64,000 nt of DNA from Phlebotomus papatasi (taxonomy: Eukaryota > Arthropoda > Insecta > Diptera > Psychodidae): positions 78,740,001 through 78,804,000 of the forward strand of contig NC_077222.1 in assembly GCF_024763615.1 (NCBI RefSeq). Direction: 5' to 3'. Shown here one piece after another: positions 25,301-35,236 of the stretch; the first letter of the stretch is position 1, and the number at the start of each line of letters is the position of its first letter. The translations under genes were made by a program, and so were the position numbers. The notes beneath the pieces were generated by a model, which saw only the letters and a program-made list of their open reading frames with translations, searched no databases and was not told the DNA's origin.

Positions 25301-28300
25301 GACTTTGACTTTCGAGATTTTGGCTTTCGAGATTTGGACCGGGACCCAAAATATTAATATTCGGGATTTGTTTCTTGTTCCTTGTAGATTAATAGATAAA
25401 ATTAGTGTCAAAAGTAAAAGATCTATTATATTAAGAGGGTGCAGGGAGCCCTATAAAACTTACGTTTTAACTCTTTTGGAACTGCAGGGCATACTTATGC
25501 TACAAGACAATTTCAGGATATTTTAATTAAACATAATTTCAGCTGAGGAATTAATCGAAACTATATAAAAATATTCTTGATTTGGACATCCTTATTGTTT
25601 GTAATCGCCCACAAAAATTGGATTTTTATTCGTTCTAAAAGATTCAAAAAAAAAGTTTTATCTAGAATATCCATATTTTCCTTTGGGTACAAACGAGTCC
25701 CAAGAGATGCGAGAGAGTAAAAAAACGATCACTGAATTTGAATTTTTCACTAAACCATTCAAAACACCATTTACTTATGTAACGTACCTATCTTAAGAAA
25801 AGAGTTTGTCATCCAGAATTCAAATCAGGAAAGACAAAAAGGATAATAGGGTAGAGTCAGCCCTTTTGGCCATGTAAGCACTTTTTCGCCACCTAATATA
25901 AAACAACTAATTTAAGGCATTTAAGAATAAGTAGCATTTCAACACTCATAATATGTTCTGTTCTAATATCCCAATACATTATTACGTCTCTTATTAATTT
26001 TTAATTAATTAATTAATTAATTGAAATTCGTTTTAAAACAGGTGGCGAAAAGTACTGAAACAAGCATAATTGGAGAAAATGCATTTTTTTCAATGAGATT
26101 CTCTAAAATTCTCGAGACGTATCCAAGATATATAGACAGATATTGCTTCAAAGTATCTTTATACAAAAATTCATTTTAGTCTGACAAAAATATCATACCT
26201 TACGAGGCTCCTAAAGCTTAATGGTGGCGAAAAGTACTGACTCTACCCTATTATTAAAATCAACGCAATGTTAAGCTATTATTTTGTTATTTTGAGCACA
26301 AAGTGTGTATACAGTGGCGACAAGATAAATAGCACACCTTTTGCGATTTTCCTATGTTGATGTTTTATAATACAATATCAATCTTTATACCTGATCATGC
26401 TTTATTTCTTAGAAAAAATAATGCCCATTTATAAATAAAAATGATAAATATTTAATATTTGTATCTGTTAAAACCATGTGTTTTTGTCATTTTATGAATT
26501 TAGGTATAATTCGTGCAGACAATTTAAATAGCACACTTTAATTTTCTCTGAAAGTAGGTTAACGTGTGGTATTTTGGGACACTTTTTAGCACTCTCAAGT
26601 TTCAAACAGCTTAACGACTTCTCAAATTATTTTTTTCTTTGTTGATACAAATATTTATGTTCCTTATGCTATCCACAGAATAAGATTCTGATCGAAAAAT
26701 TTTTAAAAATGCATAATTTTTTATACAAAATAGCAAAATATGTAAAGAAGTAAAAGTGGTATATTTCGGGACAGTTGTGTATTTCGCGACAGACACACAG
26801 TCGCTATTATGCAAATAAATTTCACCGAGTCTGATTATGTACCTTTAAGTAGAAGGTCTAAACTTCACTCTCTCATAAAAATTTTGTTTAAATTTCACTT
26901 TTAAAGTGACTTAAATCGAAAAAAACTGAGCACTGTTTGTGTTAACATCTGCAAAATTGACCACACTGAAGGTTTTGTAAAAAGTGGAATGTGACACTCA
27001 CAATTCACGCGTATTTCACGCTTTAAATTAAATAAAATTTCAGAAGTTTTATGTTTATATGAGAGCTTAATATTTCATATAGAACTTAAAAATAATTAGC
27101 AAATAAATAATTATAGCATTTTTGATGTGTCCCAAAATACCTATATTATGTCCCGAAAAGCACCTTGTCCCGAAATACCACACGTTACCCTATTACCTAG
27201 AATTTAGTTTTATTTTAAAATTCGTTATATTCCTGTATTTTTGATCATTTATAGGCATCAATGCCACAAATTTTCCTAAAATAAAATTATGAGAACTGAA
27301 AAATCACGTAAATAAAGCTTTTGGTGCAGATTACATGTTTATTTAATAAAGTTTAGGATAACTAAGATTTTTTTTATAAATTGTATTGTTCGAGAAAGAA
27401 ACCTAAAAATTCAATAAGTTTTAATGATCAAAATCAAATTATGAAAATTTCGAGAAGGAATAACCACTTCTTGAGAATATTGTGCCATTGTTTGAAGTTG
27501 TAACTCATGTGAGCATTACTAAGAGTCAATTATGTAAAAATACCCGGGTTAGAAGTGTTTCCATACGTACAGAGTTAGTAAAGTTGCTTAATTAAATCGC
27601 TTTTAAGTCTTTATCTTTTTTTTCAATTTATTATAAATTGTGATCATATTCCTTTCCATTGAATGTTTGTCTCTATGGTCTCTATACTAAATTGGTGCTA
27701 CATTTACTGTGATGAGAACTTTCTTAAACTTGATCGAAATTCGTTTCAGGTCATGAGCATAAAATGTTCTGACGATACTGTGATGCTGTCTGAGCCCCTG
27801 AAAGTGGTTCTAAATAAATCCAATTAATTTTGTTGTGATTTAGAAATTAATAATAGAACAGACATCTCTTTAATCCACTCACCGGGAAGCAAAATAGTGG
27901 GAGGTGTGGAAAATACGCTGAAGACGTTTAGTAAGATTAAATTTTTCCCAAAGGTGCTTCCGCAAGTGTCGTTATTTTTTATGTGTCTCTTTTTGATAAA
28001 ATATATACAAAACATTTAAGTGCTTCTGACGCAAAATTAAACTGATGTTGATGCACTTGAGACAGATTTTTTGTATACAATATTCATTGAAGATGCACGA
28101 AGGAAAAACGTGCCAAGTTTAAGCCTCAATTCGCACCAATTGATCTTCTCAATGGCGGGAAAATTCGCGCCAATTTTATCTTGAGCCAAGAGGCAATGCA
28201 ATTCAGCCAAGAACTCACCCTATAAGTTTTTGTACTATTTTTACTTAAATTGAAGTGTAATTAAATATATTATTATCTTTTTGATATCTACAGCCAGCTT

Positions 28301-31300
28301 AGAGGAGGACTGCATAGACTTTCAGGGAAATTCCGTGGCTCACGGATTACTCTATGTTCCCGGACCAGGCGTCTGCAGTCTCTGCGTTTGCTACCACTCC
28401 GAGCCGCTTTGGTGCAAGGCGATTTACTGTGATCCCCCATATGTGAGTCACCTAATAATTCATTCCAAATTTAAGACACAGTTTCTCCTTCAAACTAATT
28501 CTTCTATCCTTTTTTTGCAGTTCTGCAAAAATTTCCGTGTCGGCGAGAGATGCTGCGAATTTGGTGAGTTTGCTGTTTTTTTTTGTGAATAATGACCCAT
28601 TTTCAATCATATTTCTTTCCCTCATTCAAGATTTATAACTTAAAGTATAATTAGCGAGAGTCCTTTTCTATTTGATTTTTATGCTTCAATAACTTCGTGA
28701 AAATGAGTTCAAGTGGAACTAAATACATCCTTCCGGAATTGCGGGAAAAAAGTTTTCTTTTCATGGAAAAATAATACACCTCTATGTAAAAGTTTCAAGA
28801 GGAAAATTAAAGGCAATGCGAAGTACTACTTGAAGATCAAAGAAAATGTGTAGTTTATTGTGTTCATGCTAAAAGCATCTATTGCACTTTTGTTTAGAGT
28901 GATTAGCGTATGAGGAATAGTTGAGTAGCTCTTCACAGATGCAGAAGATATTTGATTAGTTCATAAGCATTCTCTGATGAACTTAAAGGTTCTTCGAAAT
29001 GAAATTTTTCTGATAAAATGCAAGATATTTAAAAAATTTTGAACAATTTTTAATAAAAGTGTTTCTTGAAAATTATAGAGTAAAGTTAAGTCGGGTAGTT
29101 TAATGAAAATTGTTATATATGTAGAAAGTTTTTGAATGGCGCAAATTTGTGAGAATCTCAGTCTCTGACTTTGATGCTAATACCCGTAATACTCAAAAAA
29201 TATTTATACGTTGTTATTAAGTTTAGATTTTAGCTATATTAATAAAGTTGTTTAACAGTTCAATGCTGTGGAAAAAGTCGCATATTCATAACCTGGAGTA
29301 GGGTCGAAGGTGCACCTCTTCGACGGGAAACCTCTATTGATACTTTTGTCAAAATTATGAAATTTATTAAATGTATCTGGTAAAATGCAAGTAATATGAT
29401 GATATTTTCTGTATTCTACATTTTCTTATAAAATGAGAAGTTCAAATTTTATATCCTAAATCGGTACTGAAAGTGTCAATAGGTATGGCATGATAAGTTC
29501 TTAAAGTCTCAATAGGTGTTCCTTTCACCCTACTAAGTTTGTGAAGTTTTTTTTTATCACTGCATAATTTTTCAATGTTTACCGGTTAGAAACCGATTTC
29601 AATCGATCTTATATCTCAAATTTGACTGTAACAGAATAAAAGCAATGCAATCAGAGGGTAAAAAAGGTCTGCCACTCACGGTTCGCTTTGGCTGTGAATC
29701 AGCTGATCATATAAACGAAACTTATCGGCGTCGATCAGCCGATCTTGACGACTGATCAGCGCCCTTTAAGCCAATTTATCACTTATATAGTTCACTCGCT
29801 AACACTACTAATATAAAAATAAGGGTAAAACATTGAAAAGATATGTGTTTTATAATTTTGTCGAAGAACTTGATCGCTTGCTCTGAAGCCGAAATAAATC
29901 AATTTTGTATTTGAGATCATATAAATGCAATGCTCGAATTAAAATATTTCGTGTAAAAAATTAAAAATTTCATATAACTTTTGAATTAAATTAATATGCT
30001 TCACATTTATTCCAATATTGCCTTAATTTTTTTTTTATAAAGAGTGTTAAAGCTCCTTTGGATCAACCTTTTAAGACTAAAGAAAACTTAAACTAGTTTG
30101 ATCTTTTACATCGCAGCTTTATTATCATGGAGTTTGATATGTTAAAAGCGTATAGAAAAAAGATTCTTTAAAAATAATAAATTTAAAGATTTTAATCATA
30201 AAATATGAAACAGGCTTTAAAGACCGATTTATGCTTAAAGATATGCTTAAAGATTTTTCTCAGAATTGAAGGGTATATGAGAAGGCTTCCAGGCTTCACA
30301 CTGGCTTTGAACACTTCATATTTTTCCCATAAATGGAAATATGTGACTTAAAACTTCAGAAGATTCAATAAAGGAATACGGACAAAACATGAAGTGTTCG
30401 AAGCCAGAGCGTGTGTGAAACTTAAAAAACCTTCCCCTATATTTATATTAAATAAAAAAAAGTTCGAATGAAACATATTCTATGACTATTTCACTGGAAG
30501 CAATAAAATTTAAAAAAAAATAAAAATTCTAAATTAAACCGCTAATGCAATTGATAAGAGCTTTGCAAAATCTGCATTTAATGCCATTACAGAAGTAATG
30601 GTTTATTAATTTTTTTCGTTAAATTATAGGGGTAGGAGGAGTAGGAAGAATAAGGAAAAAACACTGCCCTAGATAATGTTGATTTATGAGGGGGGGGGGG
30701 GGGGTCGTCGAAGGCCGGAAGTCGATACCTCTGACCGTTTGGCCTCTAGTCGTGTTACAATTTGAAAAAAGTGGATTATTGTGAGGCGTATTTGCTTCAA
30801 TCAGAGCTGGATTTTTAAGAAATTGGAATGTAAAGATTCTTCCATACAGCTGGAGCTTGATTCTCCTAAAGTGTCTCGACTGAAAAGTAATTGTACAAAA
30901 TACTGTTGATTCGAAAATTCAAACTCATTTTTGAATTTTCAAACTAAAGTTTTGTGCAAGATGTGGAAAATGAATGTATCACGCTATGAAGTTGTTATAA
31001 AAGTATTACTCGCAGTGATTATGCCATGAGCCATTTTGCTTTAATTTTCCTTACAACAAGGTAAAAACAGATAAATTTTGACACTAGAGATACTTCGAAA
31101 TTCGAACAGAAACGATTTTGTCCACCATAGGGGAATGTAGGCATGGTTCGCACAGAGTGAACCTTCAAACGATGTAAATTTTCTCTTTGTTTGCAAAGAG
31201 CTGACTTACCATTTCTCATCTCGACTCATGAGCTTAATAATTTTCTATCTTATGGCTAAGAAATGACGAACTAGCTCTTTGCAAACAAAGAGAAAATTTG

Positions 31301-33173
31301 CGTTGTTTGAAGGTTCACTCTGTGCGAACCATGCCAACATTCCCCTACAGACAAAACGATAAATAAAAAAGTTTTCTCTATGACCTTCGAAACGGGTCTT
31401 CGAATTTTTAAATTCCAACTATGAATGAAGCAAATGTATAATTATAACAAATTCATTGGTTTATATCCAGGATACAATGAAAGATTAACATAGAAATATA
31501 CAATCTATATCACCTCCATGGCAAGTTTCCTTTTAATATGGAGTTATTTGAAGCTAGTTCCTTTACTAACAGAGCCAATCGGGAAATGTTATTTAGACAG
31601 AAATCTAGCATATTTATCCCTCCAAAGGAATCAATAATTTCCAAAAGGGGAACAGTCTCCGCTTTTAAGTTATTTCGCGTAACGGTCGGAAATGCAGAGA
31701 ATTTCCTAGGGCAAAGTACTCTCCCTTCGAACGTTCATGCCTTCGAATAATGTGAATTTTCTTTTATTGTTCTTAAGAGACTTGCACATTTTTATGAAGC
31801 ATTTGTTAGCTTATTATAATTGTTTATTATATTTATTGAAAAATAAAAGAAATACACATTATTCGAAGGCATGTACGTTCGAAGGCAGAGTACTTTCCCC
31901 TATACGTGTTTGTATGCAAAAGTGAGCTTTGGCTTCAACTCCACCAGGCCACATACCAGGGGGGTGATCTATATCACAAATCATAATATCAGTAAAAACT
32001 GTCAAATAATAATAATAAATAATCCCTCGATTTTTTCACCCCCCAAAATTTCCATCTCCCACCCCCCGGAGACCACTTTTGTCAACAAATCTTCACGTTT
32101 CAGACGATTTCTTAGAAATGTCGTCACGCTGTTTGTCCGTCTGTCCGTCCGACTGTCGCCAGTTCTAGAGGCCAAACGACTAAGAGATAGCGACTTGGAT
32201 CCTTCGGGGACCCCCCTATAAGTCGACCCAAGGATCATTAACATGCCCCTCATTTTTCCCCCACCCCTCCCCTTCCCCTCCAAAACCATGTTTTTTGGTA
32301 TTGTTCGAAAACGCGTCGTGCGATTTATTTCATTTTTGGATATGTTTTAGAGATGACCCAGGCGGACATTTCGTCATTAGACGAAAATATCGTTAAATCA
32401 TTCTGAAGGTTAAAAAGGCTCTAGAGAGCGCATTTATCAAGCAAATGGGGTCATGTTTGGGGTCGTTGGAAAGGTCTTGGAATTTCCTATAAAACTGAAC
32501 TGGTTCCAATCGGTTTTGAATCAGTTCATAACTGATAACTAATTTTTATCTGAAAATCAATTCTATTACTTTTAAAACTATTTTGGAGGATATTTTGAGA
32601 GATTTATGAAACGGTTCAAATCGGTTGAGAACCGGTAAACGATAAATGATGCGAAAGTACTTTTGAGGTATAGCATCTAAGTCACGAGTTTGAGCATTTC
32701 GCAAAGCCTGGGACGCTTTGCCACCCCTTTTTTTAATTTTGTCAGAATTTGTCTTATTAAAATAACGATAATGATATGGCAATTAATAAGTTAATTAAGT
32801 TAATTTCTTTTTCGTATTGATTTTTCACAAATCCTGTAGAAATTTGCTCTGATATTATTTTCCGTATATGAATAATAGTTTCATAAGATTATTATAGTAT
32901 CAAATCATTTTCTAACAATTTAGCAAAACTGTTATGAGTTCATCCGTGCACATATTTATCGGATTAAGTGTTAATTTTGTAACCCATTTACTTTTCACAG
33001 AGTGTCTCGATCCTCCAGGAGAGGACGAAATGTATCAAGCGCGCCTGAGGAAGCGCGCGGAGATCCTGGCTGGTGGCCGAGCGAATCCTACGGCATCCAC
33101 CACGAGCCTCCCCCTCATCGCCTTGTGGAGTCCCTTGCTTCTGTGGCTTCTACGTCAGACCCACATTTCATAG
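16325..33173 (+). CDS. Small secreted, likely GPI-anchored VWC-domain protein
   Basis: Four exons join in frame: 16325-16379, 28294-28442, 28521-28563 and 33001-33173 (420 nt, 139 aa). Exon 1 encodes a signal peptide (residues 1 to about 19, starting MAQINYVIPVLSVLMGFA) and ends in phase 1, exactly what exon 2 needs. Residues 25-84 carry ten cysteines in the order C-x20-C-x2-C-x-C-x7-C-x4-C-x5-C-x8-CC-x3-C, a von Willebrand factor type C module. A basic linker follows, then a small-residue stretch (GGRANPTAS, 107-115) and a hydrophobic C-terminal tail (about 119-133). This layout fits a GPI-attachment signal; a single-pass membrane anchor is less likely. VWC modules often bind BMP-type ligands, but no partner can be read from the sequence. 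Exon 2 begins after CTACAG, and exons 2 and 3 end at GTGAGT donors. The exon 1 donor (GCAG/GTAGAA) is weaker, so exon 1 is the least certain part. A polyadenylation signal lies at 33292. Confidence 0.8.
16380..17134 (+). other. Start of VWC intron 1
   Basis: Intron sequence after the signal-peptide exon. Positions 16380-16745 are pyrimidine-rich and unique (C and CT runs at about 16640-16740) and could hold regulatory sites. The remainder is AT-rich. No other gene is seen on either strand. Confidence 0.4.
17135..17352. mobile_element. TAGGGGAATGTAGGCATGG foldback element, copy 1
   Basis: A 218-bp element. Its left arm reads TAGGGGAATGTAGGCATGG, then TTCGCAC and AATTTTCTCTTT. Its right arm is the reverse complement with a few changes. 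A second, better preserved copy is at 31128-31347. TA stands at both ends. No coding content. Confidence 0.85.
17436..18290. repeat. GGGTGGCAAAGCG repeat with inverted arms
   Basis: The start resembles the GGCAAAGCGTCC family but the interior differs, with repeated phrases about ACCGGTT and a GGTCAAAGGTTAAAAAGGCT block. That block appears inverted at about 17640-17730 and forward at about 18045-18140, so the element is a large imperfect inverted repeat. Single-armed relatives are at 32090-32735 and 46690-47220. The frames inside (17709-17951 and 17743-18000) are shadows of one another. Confidence 0.6.
18358..19572 (+). repeat. GGCAAAGCGTCCCAGC repeat, copy 3 (internally duplicated)
   Basis: Same family and orientation as 9241-10374, again with the ATCGGTACTT/CGATGAAGACC block twice (about 18515 and 19128). 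Between the repeats is extra DNA (about 18640-18890) whose ends are an inverted GGTTCCTCG/CGAGGAACC pair, probably a smaller insertion. It is noncoding. Confidence 0.7.
19943..20158. mobile_element. TAGGGGAAACCGGGGCACC foldback element
   Basis: The left arm carries TAGGGGAAACCGGGGCACCA, then CCAAACACGGGGTAGCACC. The right arm, reverse-complemented, carries TAGGGGAAACTGGGACACCA, then CCAAACATGGGGTAGCACC. This is a 216-bp miniature inverted-repeat element with arms of about 45 bp ending in TA. Confidence 0.88.
20159..21984. other. VWC intron 1, unique DNA
   Basis: About 1.8 kb of AT-rich, apparently single-copy intron sequence. Small frames (20843-21061 and 21239-21595) show no family resemblance or useful splice sites. 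I see no gene or repeat here. Confidence 0.4.
21985..22252 (+). mobile_element. GGAGGGGAATTTTGTAACGC element, broken copy
   Basis: It starts GGAGGGGAATTTTGTAACGC and matches the reverse complement of 24716-25075 closely for about 265 bp (words such as GGCAATGCCATATGACAAAT). The match stops at AACTCAT, just where the CCCAA-tipped transposon 22253-24691 begins. The phrase ATATGATATGATAAAAAAA immediately after that transposon resembles the next words of the element (TTGATATGACAAAAAAA). This copy therefore appears split by the insertion and then truncated. Confidence 0.75.
23150..24028 (+). pseudogene. DUF4806-like gene, decayed
   Basis: The N-terminal part contains LYWPP (about 23289-23303). 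A short intron follows at 23352-23408 (GTAAGT donor, TTTTTTTTACAG acceptor, 57 bp). Splicing it joins NPQ to KSWMRLNCEVKK, the YWPP plus sW..cev layout I associate with insect DUF4806 proteins. The first frame stops at 23734. A second frame continues from 23847 with a leucine-rich helical segment (LLSLLPGINVKLDRILEQQE) and the ending FPIAITEVFDNFE, like the C-terminal signature of the family. The shift of frame and a TAG at about 23835 break the protein, unless further introns exist. The flawless intron shows it derives from a real spliced gene. Its function is unknown, and the family match is from memory of motif layout. Confidence 0.45.
24029..24151 (-). pseudogene. Acidic + WAIDHN fragment, opposite strand
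   Basis: On the minus strand, after an ATTAG acceptor-like site at about 24152, the sequence reads an acidic stretch (SSDEDHSDEDVQDSTDE) and then FEAGLKAWAIDHNET. An acidic linker followed by L..WA...N is the usual beginning of insect transposon-borne proteins whose C-terminal half is DUF4806-like. It faces the DUF4806-like remnant 23150-24028 tail to tail. The two could be halves of one gene rearranged by inversion. It is only about 40 codons, so this is tentative. Confidence 0.3.
24716..25075 (-). mobile_element. GGAGGGGAATTTTGTAACGC element, full copy
   Basis: About 360 bp with imperfect terminal inverted repeats. The left end reads AGGGGAATTCTGTAA, and the right end reverse-complemented reads AGGGGAATTTTGTAACGC. 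Subterminal GGCATTGTCA words occur on both sides. It is the complete, reverse-oriented relative of 21985-22252. Confidence 0.75.
25130..25360. repeat. CAAAATCCCGAA mini-array with inverted half
   Basis: The left half repeats CCAAAATCCCGAACG about seven times (25135-25225). The right half has the complementary phrases (GGATTTT, GACTTTCGAGATTTTGG; 25265-25370). The same phrase builds the 2.3 kb array inside XRN1 intron 5. The frames 25097-25411 and 24949-25230 are by-products of this repeat. Confidence 0.7.
25540..25722 (+). repeat. Diverged fragment of the 37586-38603 element
   Basis: The order of phrases GATTTGGACATCCTTATTGT, GTAATC.CCCACAAAAAT, TTCCTTTGGGTAC and GAGTCCCAAGAGATG matches the last 150 bp or so of the TTAA-flanked element at 37586-38603. 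It is an old, partial third copy. Confidence 0.5.
25847..26250. mobile_element. TAGGGTAGAGTCAG inverted-repeat element
   Basis: The left end reads TAGGGTAGAGTCAGCCCTTT. The right end, reverse-complemented, reads TAGGGTAGAGTCAGTACTTT followed by TCGCCACC. GGTGGCGAAAAGTACTGA occurs internally too (about 26041-26058). It is 404 bp and noncoding. The CGCCAC words recall the element at 13542-14453. Confidence 0.8.
26555..27192. mobile_element. TAGGTTAACGTGTGGTATTT inverted-repeat element
   Basis: The left end reads TAGGTTAACGTGTGGTATTT then TGGGACA. The right end, reverse-complemented, reads TAGGGTAACGTGTGGTATTT then CGGGACA. The 638-bp interior contains several more GTCCCGAAATAC-type words (about 26765-26790 and 27150-27180). 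The minus frame 26611-26814 arises from these repeats. Just upstream, AAATAGCACAC(C/T)TT is directly repeated (26324 and 26527). Confidence 0.8.
27193..28293. other. End of VWC intron 1
   Basis: Apparently unique AT-rich intron sequence running to the CTACAG acceptor of exon 2. It contains ATTGAAG/TTCGCGCC words near 28100-28180 but no gene or clear repeat. Confidence 0.45.
28564..30275. other. VWC intron 3, first part
   Basis: AT-rich intron DNA without frames or strong repeats. A cluster of TGATCAG/CTGATCA palindromic words lies at about 29690-29765. I see nothing else in it. Confidence 0.4.
30276..30441. mobile_element. Small inverted-repeat element (TTCGAACACTTCAT arms)
   Basis: The left arm contains CTTCACACTGGCTTTGAACA then CTTCATATTTT. 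The right arm, reverse-complemented, reads TATAGGGGAAGG, then TTTCACACACGC and CTTCGAACACTTCATG. It is about 166 bp and ends in the TAGGGG-type tip on the right. Confidence 0.6.
30620..30790. repeat. Fragment of GGCAAAGCGTCC-type repeat with 15-G run
   Basis: The phrases GGGTAGGAGGAGTAGGAAGA, GTCGAAGGCCGGAAGTCGAT and CTCTGACCGTTTGGCCTCTA match the middle of the repeat family at 9241, 12748 and 18358. It contains an uninterrupted run of 15 G (30690-30704). Confidence 0.55.
31128..31347. mobile_element. TAGGGGAATGTAGGCATGG foldback element, copy 2
   Basis: A 220-bp element with nearly perfect arms of about 75 bp (TAGGGGAATGTAGGCATGGT at the left and its complement at the right). The sequence continues inward through CAAAGAGAAAATTT on both sides. 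TA stands at both ends. It is the same family as 17135-17352. The frame 31019-31219 runs through one arm and is not a gene. Confidence 0.9.
31533..31706 (+). repeat. TATGGAGTTATTTGAAG dispersed repeat
   Basis: Matches 13317-13541 over most of its length (GACAGAAATCTAGCATATTT, TATTTCGCGTAACGGTCG). It is followed at once by the foldback element 31707-31902. The 70-codon frame here is not supported as a gene. Confidence 0.55.
31707..31902. mobile_element. TAGGG(G)AAAGTA foldback element, copy 2
   Basis: A 196-bp relative of 14823-15050 with arms CTCTCCCTTCGAACGTTCAT and CCTTCGAATAATGTG, inverted at the right end as CACATTATTCGAAGGCATG and so on. Confidence 0.82.
32090..32735 (-). repeat. GGGTGGCAAAGCG repeat, single-armed copy
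   Basis: It ends GGACGCTTTGCCACCCC. The arm phrases AGGTTAAAAAGGCTCTAGAG and GAAAGGTCTTGGAATTTCC match 18045-18140 and 46800-46880. The C-rich left half holds GTCCGTCTGTCCGTCCG (about 32138) and a long pyrimidine run. The frames 31871-32221 and 32002-32289 fall in this repeat. Confidence 0.6.
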
Positions 33174-33291
33174 CTGACAAAGTGGCGGATGCCCTAAGAA
33201 AACCCATCCGACAGCCACAAGTTTTTTGTCCTCGAGATCGTGCGAGTTACAATTAAAAAAATTTTCAGGATTCATCAGCATTATACATTAA

Positions 33292-33297
33292 AATAAA
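33292..33297 (+). terminator. Polyadenylation signal of the VWC gene
   Basis: AATAAA lies 119 bp after the stop codon of the VWC gene, the first canonical signal downstream. Confidence 0.6.
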
Positions 33298-35074
33298 AAT
33301 AACCTTTTTACCGAAGATAATAAAAGCATTGAAATTTGCAATAATTGAAATTTTTGCAAGTGAGAAAAAAAATTGTATATGCGATGCTAATTGAAACTAT
33401 AAAATTGGGCGAATTTGCGCGCCATCAGAAGATGCTCACCAAGGTTTTCAGAATTTTACTGTAACTTAAAATAAAGGACCTTTGAATGGATACTGAGAGA
33501 GTAAAATCATTAATTAAATTCTACATAAGGGATTCAACTTATCTCTTCATCAAGCTAATTTTACCGACATCCCTAATTATAGTTAAAAGTTAAGCGAAAT
33601 GTGAAAAGTTTTTCCCGGACAGAGTAAACAAAAACTATTTAATAAAACCAACTTTATGCTTTATCTATTTCCACAAACACAAACTTACGAGAAGTGACAG
33701 AGAAATCAATAAAGGTGAAAATTAATTATTTAGCAGCACGTTTGAAAATTATATGAATAATGGGTCTGTGAGAATAATTTCCAAAGGACTTCTTATTAAA
33801 CAGAAAAAAAAGAGAACTTATATCCAAACACTTGTTAGACATACCCTCAGAGGTTTTTTGTAGATCAGAATAATCCACAGAGATTTTCTTAAGACAAACA
33901 AAACACATGTTAATCTTGTAGATGACGAATAATAAAGAGCGAATCAGCCCCAATAATATTTTTGGACCAAAAAAAATTCAAATGGTTGTTTCTTCTTCTC
34001 CATAATAACAATTTTTCCAAAAAAGAAAAAAAGAAAACAAGAAGTAATAATTAAGCAGATTGTTGTGAACAATCTCTCTTTTTTCAAATTTCGCATTAAT
34101 ACAAAAATAATAAACTAATAAACTACGTAGAAAACTAGACCACGGAGATGAGGAAGAAAATCGTTATGCAATTGTAGCCAGCAAAGTTTTTAATCCTTTT
34201 GCGCTGATGGACAATTTGCAACAATTGCTTTAATATTTCAGTTAACAATTCAATTGTGTGTGCAAAGATCTAGCCGTCTCGTGATGCTGAAATAACATTT
34301 TATTCAGTTCACGGCTTAATATTTTTCTTATTAACAGAATAATAAACACCAAAATAACACAATAAATTAACAAACAATTTCTTCCTGTGCTCATTTTATA
34401 ATTCTTCTTCTAAAACACCTTTTTTGGTGGCTGTGATTTCAATTTGTACTTTCCACGAGAACAAAAGAAAACCAAAAAAAAAGTAACAAGAGTGGAAGAT
34501 CGGAAAAGAGGAATGTAACATTGAGAGATTCTCAGCAAAGAATGCTTCTTTTGAATACCAGAGAATTTTTCAACAGACGCGTTTTTAAAACATGAGAAAA
34601 ATTCGCCTTTGATGCTTTAAATAAAAAAAAGAAATGAGAGTAAAATGATCAATATTCAATAAAAAAATGAAAAATGAAAAATGTTATTAACACATCATAT
34701 TACCATTAATAACTTACATTATATACCTTATAATGGAAAACTATTTGTAGTTGAGAATTTTAATTGAATAAAACTTACTAGAAAGGACACTTCATTGATT
34801 TTTTCTTGTACCGCAACTGCCTCAACATTTTTTTTTCAACCTCGACAAAGCACATGCACTTTTCCGTTGACATTGAGACACTAAAGTTTAGGAGTGTGGG
34901 AGTAGGAGGATAATGGTCTTTCCTACATGCATGAAATTTTCGATTGAAGGCAAATACTTCTTACAAGGAATATCCCGTAAAATATTTCAATGGAAAATCT
35001 AGAATTTTGAGAATTTTCAATAGTTTCAGTTATTTAAAAAAAAAAACTGTGTCAAATCGATTTAACTTTGTTGA
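33298..35074. other. AT-rich intergenic DNA
   Basis: About 1.8 kb downstream of the VWC gene. It is poor in G+C, with many A- and T-runs and no frame over 75 codons that looks real. I see no repeat shared with the rest of the window. Confidence 0.45.
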
Positions 35075-35236
35075 ATGCTCGAACTTGTAATTTTAAGGAT
35101 CACGTCAACAAATGATCGTCAACAACTTGGCATCGCGCTTTCCTGTGCTGACAATGGATTGGATATCTTCAGGTCCTGGCTCTACGCTGCGGACTCTGAA
35201 GAAGTCGAAAGGATGCTGAAATCAACGTATGTGTGA
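35075..35236 (+). CDS. Orphan coding-like segment, 53 aa
   Basis: A 53-codon frame, ATG to TGA, much less AT-rich than its flanks and with protein-like composition (DRQQLGIALSCADNGLDIF, then RSWLYAADSEEVERML). It is bounded by an acceptor-like TTTTAAG before 35098 and a donor-like AAC/GTATGT at about 35226, so it may be an internal exon or a gene fragment. The helical pattern faintly recalls the C-terminal helical domain of M1 aminopeptidases (N.R..L..AL.C), but that is too little to name it. No partner exon is recognised within the window. Confidence 0.3.
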   Translation: MLELVILRITSTNDRQQLGIALSCADNGLDIFRSWLYAADSEEVERMLKSTYV

